The position numbers and the translations under genes are program-made. The notes beneath the pieces were generated by a model. The model had not been told where the DNA came from and did not search any database. It saw nothing but the letters and a program-made list of their open reading frames with translations. From Lolium rigidum (Eukaryota; Streptophyta; Magnoliopsida; Poales; Poaceae), in contig NC_061510.1 in assembly GCF_022539505.1 (NCBI RefSeq), forward strand, positions 397,774,249 through 397,838,248: a stretch of DNA of 64,000 nt. Reading direction: 5' to 3'. Of the stretch, positions 43,592-55,880 are shown in pieces. Position 1 is the stretch's first letter. Each line of letters opens with the position of its first letter.

Positions 43592-44566
43592 TCTTGCTCA
43601 CTTCGACATTGGGGATGGACTTTCAACTTATTTCTGGAAGGATAGATGGATTGGTGGCTTCACAGCAGCGGAGCTAGCTCCGGGAGTCGTGGCAAGGGTC
43701 CCAACCAGGAGGAGGAACGAGAGGCTCGTGGGAGAAGCGCTGCCAGAGGACGGATGGATAGACGACATGTCAGGTGAGATGACGGAGGAGCTATGGAGGG
43801 AATGCCTGACCCTCTGGGAGGCGGTGGAATCGGTGCACAGGGAGGCGGGTCGCCCGGACCACATCTCCTGGAAAGGTGTGGATTCCGGAAAGTATTCGGC
43901 GAAACATACTTATGGCATGCTTTGCCAGGGGAGTTTGAGATGGAGCATGAGTAGGCCAGTGTGGAGCTCCTTCTCTCCTATGAAGTGCAAGATGTTTGCA
44001 TGGCTGGCGCTGAGATATCGCCTGTGGACCTCGGACAGAAGGGCGAGACACGGGCTCCAGGCGCGCCCGGACGCTTGCTACACATGCCTCCAGGAGGAGG
44101 ATAATGTGGATCATATTCTTACCCTTTGTCCCTATGCGAGACAGGTTTGGTGCAGGGTGCTACACAGTGCAAGTCTGCAGATTGCGGATCCAGGCTACAC
44201 TGGTAACCTGCAGAGATGGTGGACGGAGGCCCGCAAGCGAGTGAGGAGGATTGACAGGAAACGCTTCGACTCCATGGTGATCTGCACGGCTTGGACGCTC
44301 TGGAAGCAACGCAACTCGAGAGCGTTCGGGGACACAAGAAGGCAGAAGAGCGTGGAGCAAATGTTGCAGGAGATCAGAGATGAGTTCCAGCTTTGGGAGA
44401 GAGCTAGGAGAGGTTTTGATGTCGCGAGAGAGTAGGCTTAGGCGGAGCTAGGGCGTGTGTGGGTTCTCGGACATGATGTTCGCATCTGGTCGCCGAGTCT
44501 TGTAAATGTTGTTGCTCTCTTCTATAAAGATAAGGCACGCTTTGCGCGTGCTCTCGAAAAAAAAAA
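43592..44566 (+). mobile_element. 5'-truncated LINE with zf-RVT region and poly(A)
   Basis: 975-bp insertion flanked by an exact 15-bp duplication GATACATGGTCCGAG (43577-43591, 44567-44581) and ending in ten A (44557-44566). The open frame 43689-44435 contains a reverse-transcriptase zinc-binding (zf-RVT) region: SGKYSAKHTYGML, WSSFSPMKCKMFAWLALRYR, ARHGLQARPDACYTC, EEDNVDHILTLCPYARQVW. The RT itself is absent through 5' truncation, as in target-primed reverse transcription. Confidence 0.93.
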
Positions 44567-45239
44567 GATACATGGTCCGAGTGCGCAAGATCTGGCCTGG
44601 CAGGTACATTAACTTCTTGATGTCAAGAGGTATGTTTTTTCTTTGTAACGTGACTTTATCAGCATAGGCGGTTTACTATAATTTTAGATGAAAGACTTAT
44701 CCTAAAACAATGTTGTGCTCTTCTCTTGCAGTGAAGTCAAGAAAAGCTGATGCACTACAGTTCTTCAGTCTCCAAGTTAAGACGACAACAGATCCAAGAA
44801 GTCGTCATTTGAGATGCATTGTGCTAGTAGTCGAGAGGGTGAGAAGTGATCTGCCACAAAATGGATCAGCGTCAGGTCATTTGACAATCATCCTAATGTG
44901 TGGATAGAACGGACACGCCATGTTCCGATGACAATATGATTCTGTCTTACCCTTCTATTTTGCCACAATAGTTTTGAGGTCTGGGATGCTTGGAAGCGCT
45001 ACCGAACTAAGCTGGGTTTGGTTTGTACGTAGGCACTCCAGTTTCTGTTTACTGTTATTGAGATGTACATCAGAAAACCAAGTATGTTCACAACAGATTG
45101 GCTACTCCTTTTTATTAAATTGTAATCTGATCTCAGAGAATCTCTGATATAAAGAAAAAGAAATGATTCCATCGGCTTCTCAGCCTCTCAGGTGCCCTCG
45201 TCGCAGGACAAACTAAGAAGCGGCTTGCTATTTGATATG

Positions 45240-45730
45240 GAGTCGCTCCTTCATTCTAGACCCACGTATGTAGTTTGGACGGCTCGTTCATTCTTTTGGA
45301 CAGGGGCTGATTAACCTGTTGATGCTGGCACTAAATAGAGGCTCTTGATATCTCTCTTTATATATGTGTCGAATATTTTTTACTGTACAAACAACTAAAA
45401 AAGCTTGCTGATTACTTGTATACCTTATGCTCTTATATATTTGTTGGTTCAGAGATCGAACCTTCTGTATTGTATGTTCAGCGGAAAAGGTGATAACTGT
45501 TGCTGCAGTGTATTGTCGATCCCACAACTCCTACTCCGGCTTAGCACAATGCATATGCAGGAGACATGCCATCAGTGGGAAAAAGACATCCTTGAAGACC
45601 TGGTATTTTCCTGATCAGGTTAGATCCTGTTTAGAGTTTCTACACAAGTCAGGTTGAAAGTCTACAAGATATTCAGGTCTTTTTCAATCGATCACAGGCT
45701 GCCGGATTCCATTCAAATTATCTTCACCAT
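45240..45730 (+). repeat. Low-copy duplicated spacer block, copy 2
   Basis: Matches 52790-53350 in the same orientation over several hundred bases with indels, for example TTCAGAGATCGAACCTTCTG versus TTCAGAGATCGAATCTTCTG. A shorter match lies at 18780-19020. Confidence 0.75.
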
Positions 45731-45754
45731 GCGTTCGTACAACACATCTAAAGA

Positions 45755-45975
45755 TCTTTTGCGGTAAACTCCGAGGGCATCCATCATGTCAATCATGGAA
45801 GACAAAACATATTGTGATCAGAACAGTGGCGTGCCCCTCCTCGCATTTGTAGGATTGTCGAATGGCCGGACGTGGATCCATTTTGTGGCAGACCACTTCT
45901 CACCATCGACTACTGGCACACTGGGAACTAGGCAGCTCCCATGAAGACTGCTTGGATCTGCTCTTATGGATACAC
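45755..45975 (-). pseudogene. P4H exon 7 fragment, minus strand
   Basis: In the same orientation as the intact gene: TTTTGCGGTAAACTCCGAGG (45756) and TGGACCCATTTTGTGGCAGA-type sequence (45870 on) align to 11646-11875. About 60 bp of the ShKT region is deleted and a short CACTGGGAACTA stretch is added near 45920. Confidence 0.88.
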
Positions 45976-46197
45976 TAGAACATGAAGGCGTGCGTTACTG
46001 CGCTCGTCCATCTTGAAGGAAGGTAGATAAATATTCGAGAGTATTTGGATAGTCTGACATATGAGAAAATCCAACAGTTCAAAATACAAAACCTACATAT
46101 ACATGGTGGGGCCTAAGTTATAGTTGTAACTTGCGAAACCCGACACTCAGAAATGACACTGCTTTAATATATGGCATTTGCGATAACATGGCATTGG

Positions 46198-46319
46198 TTA
46201 GTTGCTGTTTGTGTGATACTTTTTTTAAAAAATCAATTTGTTCACGTAGCTAACTTGTTTCCTTAAAAAATTATCGACGTGGATTTAACTAAAAAAAGTA
46301 TCACACAAACAGCAACTAA
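46198..46319. mobile_element. 122-bp MITE with perfect 30-bp inverted repeats
   Basis: Arms 46198-46227 and 46290-46319 are exact reverse complements beginning TTAGTTGCTGTTTGTGTGAT. No target duplication beyond the palindromic ends is certain. Confidence 0.8.
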
Positions 46320-49075
46320 GCAAGCCTCATTGTTGAAGAATTTTCTTCAAAGAATTATGAAATTCACACCATATTGGTATTCCAAGCCCAAAGGACATCA
46401 ACGATCTCTTCATTGTACGCAGAAACTAATTTGCACCATAAAAGTGTGGCGAAAAGAAGGATTGTTTCAAAAGGTAGATATTTTATTATATTCATCAACT
46501 ATATAACTTTGCAGAGTTAATTAATCAACACCAATTCAAAGAAGACACCTAAAAAATGAATATTAATTTCCATATAAAAATGAAAGAAAGATTAATATGC
46601 ACAACTCATAGCTGTTAATTACACTTTGAAGTATATTTACTACCTAGGCCAACTGATTGCAACAATTAAAAAAACAGTCGACTACGTGCTAGTCATGCAA
46701 ACAAGTATAGTCGAATTGAGCAGCCAATTAGAAGTTCTCAAAGCCAATAGCCTGGACAAACCATGGCCCATGGGATATTCTTCTGTGTCATCTTTGTTTT
46801 CTTGCACATGGTGGATCGCCAAACAATGAAACAGATGAAGTTTATCAGCGTGGCGTATGACACGCTTGCACACTGGAAGGAAGTGATAGAATTTTTTTTT
46901 GTACCTGACCAGACCTTGAAATCTTCTAAAGAACATTATATAGAGGGGGTAAAGGTATAAATAGCCACTAGTCATTCCTTCTAAATCTTTAGGAGTGCTT
47001 GTTGGACATCGTCTGCAGAAACATGCCTCAACAAAAAAATTGATACCGATTTTATTATCTGGAGGAAAGAAAGGGCGAAGTATTAACCATAGCCTGAAAA
47101 TAGGTTATGTCAAGAATTAACCCTTTCAATTACAATTACTGTAATTTTCCCTTGACCAATTGTGCGGTACCCTCTCAATGAATATTCATTTGCATCGAGT
47201 TTGCATACATCATTTGTCTATTAATTCAAAACTCTTCTAGGTAGATAAACTGGTGTTGACAATTTTATTACAGAAAGTATGCTACCTATACGTAACCTAT
47301 AAGGAGAGGCTTCTAGATGAAATCGGAGGAAACCATCAGGAATTTATGTCAAAAATTCATATCTGAGATCAACAACATGGGTTAGTTAACATGTTTGCAA
47401 TATTTTCCCTGATGAGAAATTGCGGTGAAGGCATGGGAAAAGGAAAGGCAGTAGGTAAAATCAATCAAGTTGCACACAATACATAACAAATTTGTGGGAA
47501 ACAATTTCAATTCCAGAAACAGATGCCTGTCTAGCAGGTATAGTCTCTGATGAAGGTCACACTCTCCGAATATAGCTCAATAATCCTTCCTCAAAGTGCC
47601 ATCAAGAAGTGTGATGAGATCACGAGAGCTTATGTCTAGCCGGTTCTCTATAGAGCCTCACCATCAAAACTGTGTGCATTATTTCCTCACAAAGCAAAGT
47701 CTATTATTCATTCATCAACAATCACCATGACGGCAGGAAAGAGGCGAAGGCCACCTGGTCATGGATTGCATAGTGGGACCAGAAAAGAATCCCCGTTATA
47801 ACGCACTAAACCTGCATAATATACAGAAACCACCTTTGAACTGAACGTACACATTTATCAACTTCTCTTAGCATCTTTTTTTTTTTCTGAATTGCTTGTA
47901 CGGTTTCAAGAATAGTGCAGAACAAAGAACTTAGTTATTAGAGTACTATTGCTAATAGCACATACACGTCTATAATATGGAAGCTCCTAAGAAGTGCATG
48001 TTCACAATCAAAAACCACAACTCAATATCTACCAAATAGAGTAGTGACAGTGATAACCAAGGAGAAGAAAAGCAAAATACCAGAATATTAAATCTCGTAG
48101 TTCATGTGTCCCTTGGATAGTGTCCATCAAATATCAACCACGCAAGAAGCATAACACATTTATCTCTTGAGGTAGGAACAAAAATCCAATAGCTTATTAG
48201 CCTCTCAGAAGTAAATCATCACATCTTACAGTATGTATTGTATTATACTATTCTTCCATTAAAAAGAGCATTTCCAATTATTCCAGCACTCTGTTTACTC
48301 GTATCATTTCCATCCAGCACAATCGAAAGAGATAATTTTGACACTTACTAATCATGAATCTGCAGCAATTTAGAAGATGGCAACAACTCTGTTTTGTCTA
48401 CTTTGTAGTAGTCTAGTAGCACCTGGTGGATAAGTTAGCAAGTAAACAGAGAGATCAGTGATCAGAGTGGTAGTTCTGAAAGTAAATTGGACTTGAACGA
48501 ACTCGTAGAGGGTGAACAAACTTGGGAACTGAAGAAGGACAGGATAAACATCCGAGTAGCACGAGGGTGACATTGTCGTGGATCTGCACAACCAGGTTAA
48601 TCACACAGCAGGGAACTTCCTGCAATCCCATGAATAAATGAGTCCTGCAAACGTAACAAAACACATTTTGTGATATGAAACGAGGACTACTTCTAGCAAA
48701 GCAACCATCTGACCATTGGAATCAAATGGACCATGTGGAAGAGAGCATGAGTGGAAAGAACACGCAATATAAAATTTTATACTACAGATCGAAGAAGTGG
48801 AAGGGGCGACCCACCAACACTCCCCCTCGATGCAAATTAATGGAGGAACAACGAACGCCAGGCAAACCAATAACACCACGCCGCCGCCAGGAAATCAATC
48901 GTCCGTTACTGGAAGTCTGGAATCTAACCTTGGAGCTGACGAGATGAAGCCCAATGGACATGAGCGCTGACCGGCACCAGATTGGAAGAGAGCCCTCCAA
49001 TACACCACGATTGGGCTGTTTCTTCTCGGCCCGATTAAGCACAGGATACCCAGATCAATTTCAGGAGAAGCAGCC
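46320..49075. other. Spacer without recognised genes
   Basis: AT-rich, with short ORFs lacking family motifs. Around 48455-48660 the minus strand has a frame (LQEVPCCVINLVVQIHDNVT) next to a GTTTGCAG acceptor that could be an exon fragment of an unidentified gene; I could not assign it. Confidence 0.4.
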
Positions 49076-49166
49076 CTTTTTATGGGAGCTCCTATTGCCC
49101 GCTTTAAGCGGGAGCGAGGGAGCTCCTCGACACCGACCTGGTCGGCGCTGGGAGGGTGCCGCACAC

Positions 49167-50759
49167 TGATACGTCTCTGACGTATCGATAATTTCTTATG
49201 TTCCATACCACATTATTGATGATATCTACATGTTTTATACACATTATATGTCGTATTTATGCATTTTCCGGCACTAACCTATTAACGAGATGCCGAAGAG
49301 CCGATTCGTTGTTTTCGCTGTTTTTGGTTTCAGAAATCCTAGTAAAGAAATATTCTCGGAATTGGACGAAATCAACGCCCAGGGTCCTATTTTTGCACGA
49401 AGCTTCCAGAAGACCGAAGGGGAAAGGAAGTGGGGCCACGAGGCGCCGCCACAACAGGGCGGCGCTGCCCAGCCCTAGGCCGCGCGGCCCTGGCGTGTGG
49501 GGCCCTCGTGTGGCCCCCCGCGTTGCCCTTCCGTCTACTTAAAGCCTTCGTCGCGAAACCCCCAGTACCGAGAGCCACGATACGGAAAACCTTACTGAGA
49601 CGCCGCCGCCGCCAATCCCATCTCGGGGAATTCAGGAGATCACCTCCGGCACCCTGCCGGAGAGGGGAATCATCTCCCGGAGGACTCTTCATCGCCATGA
49701 TCGCCTCCGGAGTGATGAGTGAGTAATTCACCCCTGGACTATGGGTCCATAGCAGTAGCTAGATGGTCGTCTTCTCCTTATGTGCTTCATTGTTGGATCT
49801 TGTGAGCTGCCTAACATGATCAAGATCATCTATCTGTAATGCTATATGTTGTGTTTGTCGGGATCCGATGGATAGAGAATACTATGTTATGTTAATTATC
49901 AATCTATTACCTATGTGTTGTTTATGATCTTGCATGCTCTCCGTTATTAGTAGAGGCTCGGCCAAGTTTTTGCTCTTAACTCCAAGAGGGAGTATTTATC
50001 CTCGATAGTGGGTTCATGCCTCCATTAAATCCGGGACGAGTGACGAAAGTTCTAAGGTTGTGGATGTCTGTTGCCACTAGGGATAAAATATTGATGCTAT
50101 GTCCGAGGATGTAGTTATTGATTACATTACGTACCATACTTAATGCAATTGTCTCGTTGTTTGCAACTTAATACCGGAAGGGGTTCGGATGATAACCTCG
50201 AAGGTGGACTTTTTAGGCATAGATGCATGCTTGGATAGCGGTCTATGTACTTTGTCGTAATGCCCAATTAAATCTCACAATACTTATCATATCATGTATG
50301 TGCATTGTCATGCCCTCTCTATTTGTCAATTGCCCGACTGTAATTTGTTCACCCAACATGCTATTTATCTTATGGGAGAGACACCTCTAGTGAACTGTGG
50401 ACCCCGGTCCTATTCTTTACATCGCATACAATCTACTGCAATAATTGTTCTTTACTATTTTCTGCAAACAATCATCATCCACACTATACATCTAATCCTT
50501 TGTTACAGCAAGCCGGTGAGATTGACAAACTCACTGTTTCGTTGGGGCAAAGTACTTTGGTTGTGTTGTGCAGGTTCCACGTTGGCGCCGGAATCACTGG
50601 TGTTGCGCCGCACTACATCCCTCCGCCATCAACTTTCAACGTGCTTCTTGGCTCCTCCTGGTTCGATAAACCTTGGTTTCTTTCTGAGGGAAAACTTACT
50701 ACTGTGCACATCACACCTTCCTCTTGGGTTCCCAACGGACGTGTGTTTCACGCGCATCA
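49167..50759 (+). repeat. Solo LTR of the same family as the pol-less element
   Basis: 1593 bp, starting TGATACGTCTCTGACG and ending CACGCGCATCA. Flanks CACAC (49162-49166) and CATAC (50760-50764) differ at one base. No internal region remains, which fits LTR-LTR recombination. Confidence 0.9.
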
Positions 50760-50879
50760 CATACCCTCGCGCGTCCCGGGTAGCTAGCTGGGCCGCGGCC
50801 CAACATCAGGTAATGCGTTTTTTTCTTTTCGTTTTTTTTTGTTTTCTGTTGTTTGTTTTCTTTTTTAAAAGAATTTTTT

Positions 50880-52050
50880 AAAATCTGAACATTTGTCAAA
50901 AAAAATTAAATTAAAAAGAAATAACTTTTTAAAAATCTGAACATTTTTTAGATTTGAACATTTTAAAATTTGAACAAAAATGTATTTTACTCTATGAACA
51001 ATTTTCGAATTTGAACATTTCTGAATTTGAACAAAATTTATATTTGAACAATTTTCGAATTTGAACGATTTTCATATTAGAACAATTTTCGAATTTGAAC
51101 AAATTTCAAATTTGAACGATTTTCAAATTTGAACGGTTTTCGAATTTGAACGGTTTTCGGATTTGAACGGTTTTCAATTTTGAACATTTTAAAATTTAAA
51201 CATTTTTCAATTTGAACAATTTTTAAAAATTGAAATTTTCGAATCTAAAAAAATATAAACAAAACCGAAAATAGAAAAAAGAGAAAGAAAACAGAAAAAG
51301 AAACCAGAAAAGAAAAAAGAAAAAGGAAAAACGAACTGATACAGGCTAAACAGACACTAATGGGCATGGCCCATACCCGACCAGGGGGTGTGCGGTGGCC
51401 GGTAGCCACCGACCTGGTCGGTGTATAGGTTTTGCCCGGGAGCGAGCCTCCCTCCCGCCTGAAGCAGCTTGTTTGTGGGCCTCCCTGCTGCGGCCCAACA
51501 AAAGGTAGTCCCGCTTTTTTCATTTTCTTTTTCTTTTTTTTGTTATCTGTTTTTTGTTTTAAGGCATTTTAAATCTGAAGTTTTAGTGAATTGAATTTAT
51601 TTTTGAACAAATTTTATTTGAACAAATTTTTCAAACAAAAAATTTATTTGAATAAAATTATTTTTGAACAAATTTTGAATTCTTACAAATTTCAAATTCT
51701 AACAAAATACAAATTCGAACAAATTTCAAACATGAATATTTTTTAAATCTCAACAAAAAAAATCTGAACAAAAACGGAACAAAATTCAAAATCGAAAAAA
51801 TTAAAAACCAAAAAGTTTAAAACAAAAGAATTTTACATCGAACAAAAAATATATTTGAACAAAATTTATTTTTGAACAAATTTTGAATTTGAACAAATTT
51901 CAAATTCTAACAAATTTTAAATTCGAACAAATTTCAAACATGAACATTTTTTAAATCTGAACAAATTTTGGAATCAGAAAAACCAAAATAGCAAAAAACC
52001 ATAAAAGAAATCATCCAAAAACTCAAAAAACCTGAGAAACCCTGAAAAAA
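50880..52050. repeat. Degenerate array of TTTGAACAATTTTCGAA-type units
   Basis: Dozens of short units around TTTGAACAATTTTCGAA or CAAATTTCAAATTC, in two blocks separated by a GC-rich segment near 51360-51500 that repeats the CGACCTGGTCGG and GCGGCCCAAC words found near 49130 and 50795. Confidence 0.8.
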
Positions 52051-52359
52051 ACGAAAAAACAAACGAAAACCGTACGTCCTAAGCGCTAATGGGCCGTCCC
52101 ACCCAATCCGTCGCTTGAGCGGGAGCGAATCGCTCCTGCAATAAGCGGCGAATAGGGATTGCGCCTTTTTATGTCGACAGGCCGCAACGCGAGGCTGGCC
52201 GCGGTAAAATGGATGGAGCAGCGGTCGGTGGGACGATTAGAAGATCTGAGACGTTCAACGACGCGATCGGACGGCCAAGGGAGTCAAATTGCTGTGATGG
52301 CTCATAGAGTCATAGGTAGTTCCATTATACTGTTAACTAATTAGTTGTGATCAAGAAGC

Positions 52360-52535
52360 TCAAGGTCCTGCCAGGCCAGATCTGGGAGAATGCATAAGAT
52401 TAGGTAACATTCTGTAGCGGGAAATTTCAAGTAATCTCAGAAATATTGGCATACCTCAGCATTTGGAAACATAGTAACTCCACCCTTCCTCACATATGCC
52501 AGGTATATAAGAACAGCGGCAACTAAATGAACACC
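52360..52535 (-). pseudogene. P4H exon 6/intron 5/exon 5 fragment, minus strand
   Basis: CCTGCCAGGCCAGATCT (52369) matches the end of exon 6. AATTTCAAGTAATCTCAGAA (52425) matches intron 5. ACCTCAGCATTTGGAAACA (52454) and AGGTATATAAGAACAGCGGC match exon 5 (12171-12240). Most of exon 6 is deleted. Confidence 0.88.
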
Positions 52536-52789
52536 TTTGGATTTTCTTTTCTTCTGAAAATGACCTTGACTGCTTTAGTTTCATTTCTTGAAAAGGTTGC
52601 CAAATAGTAGTTTCAGCATCTTAAGGTATATATACTTGGACATGGATATATTGCAGTTATGATCATGTCTTTTATACGCATGATTGATCAACTACTGTTT
52701 CGACGCCAATGCTGCAATGCCAGATGACAATGAACTGGTGAAAAGCAGCTCTATCTCTTTGGAGAAGGAACAGCCAGGATGTGTCTGGG

Positions 52790-53430
52790 CTTGATTTGGA
52801 GGCGCTCCTTTCCTGGACCAATGTATCTTGCGCAACTCGTTCATTTTATGGTCAGTGTCAGATTCAGTTGGTGATGCTGACACTAGCTAGATGGAGGATG
52901 ATGTATATGAGACATGTCAAATAGTTTTTGACCTAGGAACTAACAGCTTGCTGATCTCACTTGTATAACAGCTGGTATTATACTCTTATATATTCTATTA
53001 GATTATATTTCATAGTCAAATCAATTTGTATGTTCAGAGATCGAATCTTCTGCTTTGGATGTTCAGCAGAATATGTGATAAGTGCTGCTGCTCCTGTGTA
53101 TTGTCGACTACATACTTCCTACATCTTCTCAGCAAAAATGCGTAAACCATGCTCGGCATGATCAAGGACGTGACTGAAGTTAGACATTGCCAAAACTGGA
53201 AGTACTTCAATACCTGGCATTTTACTGATCAAGTTGGACCCTGCTTGGAACATACCAAGTGTCCTCACCAGTCAGGTTCAAATGCTACATCATATTAAGG
53301 TCTTTTTTCCATTGTGGGCTGCCAGGTTCCATTCAAATTCTCTTCGCAACAGCAAAGATGATTTGACTGAATTCTACATCATATTCAGGTCCTTTTCTTC
53401 CATAGCAGGCATAACACGGAATGACTGAAA
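52790..53430 (+). repeat. Low-copy duplicated spacer block, copy 3
   Basis: Aligns with 45240-45730. Its end (GATGATTTGACTGAATTCTA, 53354) also matches 18010-18040 in inverted orientation. Confidence 0.7.
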
Positions 53431-53590
53431 ATATGTTTACACATTCCAAGGACAGAAGCAGCTACTTTCTAAACAAAGTTCAAAAAACCAACTTGCCCTT
53501 TGTCTAGTGTCGCCCCTACACCACCTCCACCCTTGATCCAAAAGCCCATGTTCCATCAGCTTGTGCTTGACAAACACTTGAAACACCAGC

Positions 53591-55043
53591 TCACTGCCCC
53601 TTGCCCGTTGAAGCTGCTTCCATAGCTGTAGAGATGCAAGAATGTAGGAAATAAAAATCAATTTGTTGATGAATTTGTTCCACCTCAATGTACATTTTAC
53701 TTAATCTGTTAGTCACCGATCACAAGTACCGACAGGTCGTACTAACGCAAACACACTAGGTAAACCCAAAAATGCATAGAACCGTTAAGAGAACATGGAC
53801 ATGAGGAACGCATGTCTTTCATGAGCACATAAGTTGTCATATGTAAGGTTACTTGCTAAGTTCCATATTTTCAACTCATGTTGCTAGTTAAGTGCCATTG
53901 ATAGATTGTAACAGAGAATTCTACAGGGTTATTATACATACATGGACATTAGTAACTAATACCTGGCATGTAGAACCTCATGTAGGGAAATAACTTTCTG
54001 GTAGGAGAAGACACCTTCCTGACTCGCCTTGACTTGAGATCGACCATGTAACAAGCGAAGGTACTTATGAAAATGACTTGGCTACCCTCCGCGATGCCAC
54101 TAATCACACAATCAGCGGTTGGAATCGAGAGGGCACCATGAGGGAGGAGCGTGTGAAGGTCAATTACCCTGAGTTTTGCCCATCCCATGGCCCCCTCAGG
54201 TCCGGTCTGCATCGACCACAGGGTTAGATCAGTGACATCCACCAACGCAGCGAAACCCAGCCCGCCGTCTTCAGCTATCATGAGACGCCCCCCTTTGACA
54301 TCGGTCGGCCTCTCGAACATTGACAAGGTTAGCGTACCTAGGTCGCACTTGATGACGCCGTCGATGTTGAAGTAGATTGCATCGCCCAGAAGGACGCTAG
54401 GCACATACCGGTTAAATGTGTACTTGGTGACATTGGGGTGATGAGCAGAGCTGAGCTTGCTCCACGTGTGAGTCTGGGATGAGTACAGCCAGCCCGACGT
54501 GACGCTCTTCTGCTGATCAGTGGTCACGAAGGCCACACGGAAATCCCCTCCCTGGCAACCATGGTGGTCGCAGCCTTGTGTGGCGCAGAGCACCGCCGCG
54601 CTGAACCAGAGCACGTTGTTGTCCGGGGAGGGCACGCGGCGCTGGTGGCCCGTCAGAGGGTCAAACACCGTGAGGTCAAAGCTCTCCCCCTCCCCGAAAT
54701 CCCCGAAGTAGCGGTTAAAGGGGGTGATGAGGGCACGGCCGTGGCGGCAGTCCACGGCCATCATGGCAGTATGGCGGCGGGGACGGTCCGGCCGAGCAGG
54801 GAGGTGGGCAGTGGTGGCGAAGAAGCCGGTGTCCTCTTGGAAGAGCCCCAGGACGGGAGGTACTCCGTGGAACTCGCAGTAGCGGCGGCGGAATCCCGCG
54901 TCGGCGAGGATCCGGCGCCAGCGCTTGCGGACGGCGGAGGCGCGCACGAGGCAGGCGAGCTCGTCCGGGGGAAGGCGGAAGAAGAACTCCTCGACGAGAT
55001 CGTCCGAGAGGCGGAGGAAGCCATCCTCGACGGGCTCGTCCAT
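53591..55043 (-). CDS. F-box protein, paralogue 2
   Basis: Exon 1 (55043-53963) and exon 2 (53625-53591), across a 337-bp GT-AG intron, encode 371 residues. The start is placed at MDEPVEDGFLRL by alignment with paralogue 1; an ATG 12 bp upstream (55055) is possible, and a longer open frame to 55208 is probably 5' UTR. The F-box spans about residues 11-52 (DDLVEEFFFRLPPDELACLV, RASAVRKRWRRIL). The rest parallels paralogue 1: GRALITPF, TGHQRRVPSP, TLWSMQTGPEGAMGWA and the end YMRFYMPAMEAASTGKGQ. The predicted role is substrate recognition in an SCF ubiquitin ligase; the substrate is unknown. Sequence downstream of exon 2 matches the orphan exon at 16346. Confidence 0.85.
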
Positions 55044-55337
55044 CGCCAGCGGCATGGAGCGGCGGAGGCGTGGGTTTTGGGTGGGACGAGTGGAGCCGGA
55101 CTCTATGGAGCAGTTGTGGCCTCGTGTGCCGGGTTGCTTCAGTTTCAGTATATGTGACACGTACAGCACGCCGGGCTCACGAACCGAACAGAAAAGACAC
55201 GCGTCCAAACAGAGTCAGAAAACGCCCAAAAAAGTGAGACTTCAGTCTGGTCTGCCAACGACCAGTTGCTATCTTCGAGCTACACTTGTTCATATTGTCT
55301 GAGTGACGCCACAAACTTTGCCTAATGAATGATCTCA

Positions 55338-55457
55338 CTTCCTCACTTCCAAAATAAGTGTAGCAGATTTCTTTAGATTTATATGTATCTACAAGTATTT
55401 TAATATGTAAATAGCTAGTACAAGTTTAAACTAACACTTATTTTCACAAGGAGAGAG
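55338..55457. mobile_element. Degenerate Stowaway-like MITE
   Basis: Facing blocks CTTCCTCACTTCCAAAATAA and (inverted) CTCTCCTTGTGAAAATAAGT resemble Stowaway ends with an AAAATAAGTGT core. TA duplications are not clear. Confidence 0.5.
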
Positions 55458-55880
55458 TGTCCTTAATTTTTTTCTCCTTTTGACATCGCTTGGTGCCAAT
55501 CGCGGCTGTAGCTCCGCCACTGTCGTTGATAGACTCCTATTCTCTCGGGGCGCCAAAGAAACACATGAAGCCGCACAACGATGAGCGTCAAACACAACAC
55601 GAATCGTGTAGCTTGCCACAAACCGTCCCGTAGTGGCATGTAAAATAGGAGGTCCAATAGAACATAGTGGGCCTACGCCTCAATAGATGTGGGAGCTTTA
55701 TGTCTTCCATCTTCCGATGAGTGGAACAAGTATAATGAGCTGGCTCTCGAATGAAAACGAACATGACCTCACGATCTTTCCTCCCTCGGTTTTCACAAGT
55801 CCATCTGTGGCATTCTGGTGCCCGCATTTGTTACTCTGGAGCGACTCTTGTGGATGTATTCTCAATGCCTATTTGTGTGC

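Larger units (their letters stand above)
43283..44960 (+). pseudogene. P4H pseudogene copy on the plus strand
   Basis: Recognisable in order are the end of P4H exon 5 (TAGTTGCCACTGTTCTGATG, near 43287), intron 5, exon 6 with its acceptor at 43414-43426, then, after two insertions, the rest of exon 6 (GTGCGCAAGATCTGGCCTGG, 44581), intron 6 with acceptor CTCTTGCAG, and exon 7 (GAAGTCAAGAAAAGCTGATG, 44733 on). Exon 7 has substitutions and indels that destroy the HASCPV and GEKW region. Exons 1-4 are absent. Confidence 0.9.
49085..52164. mobile_element. Mutator-like element interrupted by a solo LTR
   Basis: Flanked by an exact 9-bp duplication CTTTTTATG (49076-49084, 52165-52173). Ends GGAGCTCCTATTGCCCGC and, inverted, GCGCAATCCCTATTCGCCGC share the CTATT..CCGCTT and GCGGGAGCGA words. 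Without the solo LTR it is about 1.48 kb and has no transposase. The inside is an A/T-rich array. Confidence 0.85.

Noticed and set aside
48455..48879. Minus-strand ORFs as possible gene exons
   Set aside because: One plausible acceptor but no recognised domain and no continuing exon, so not called as a gene.
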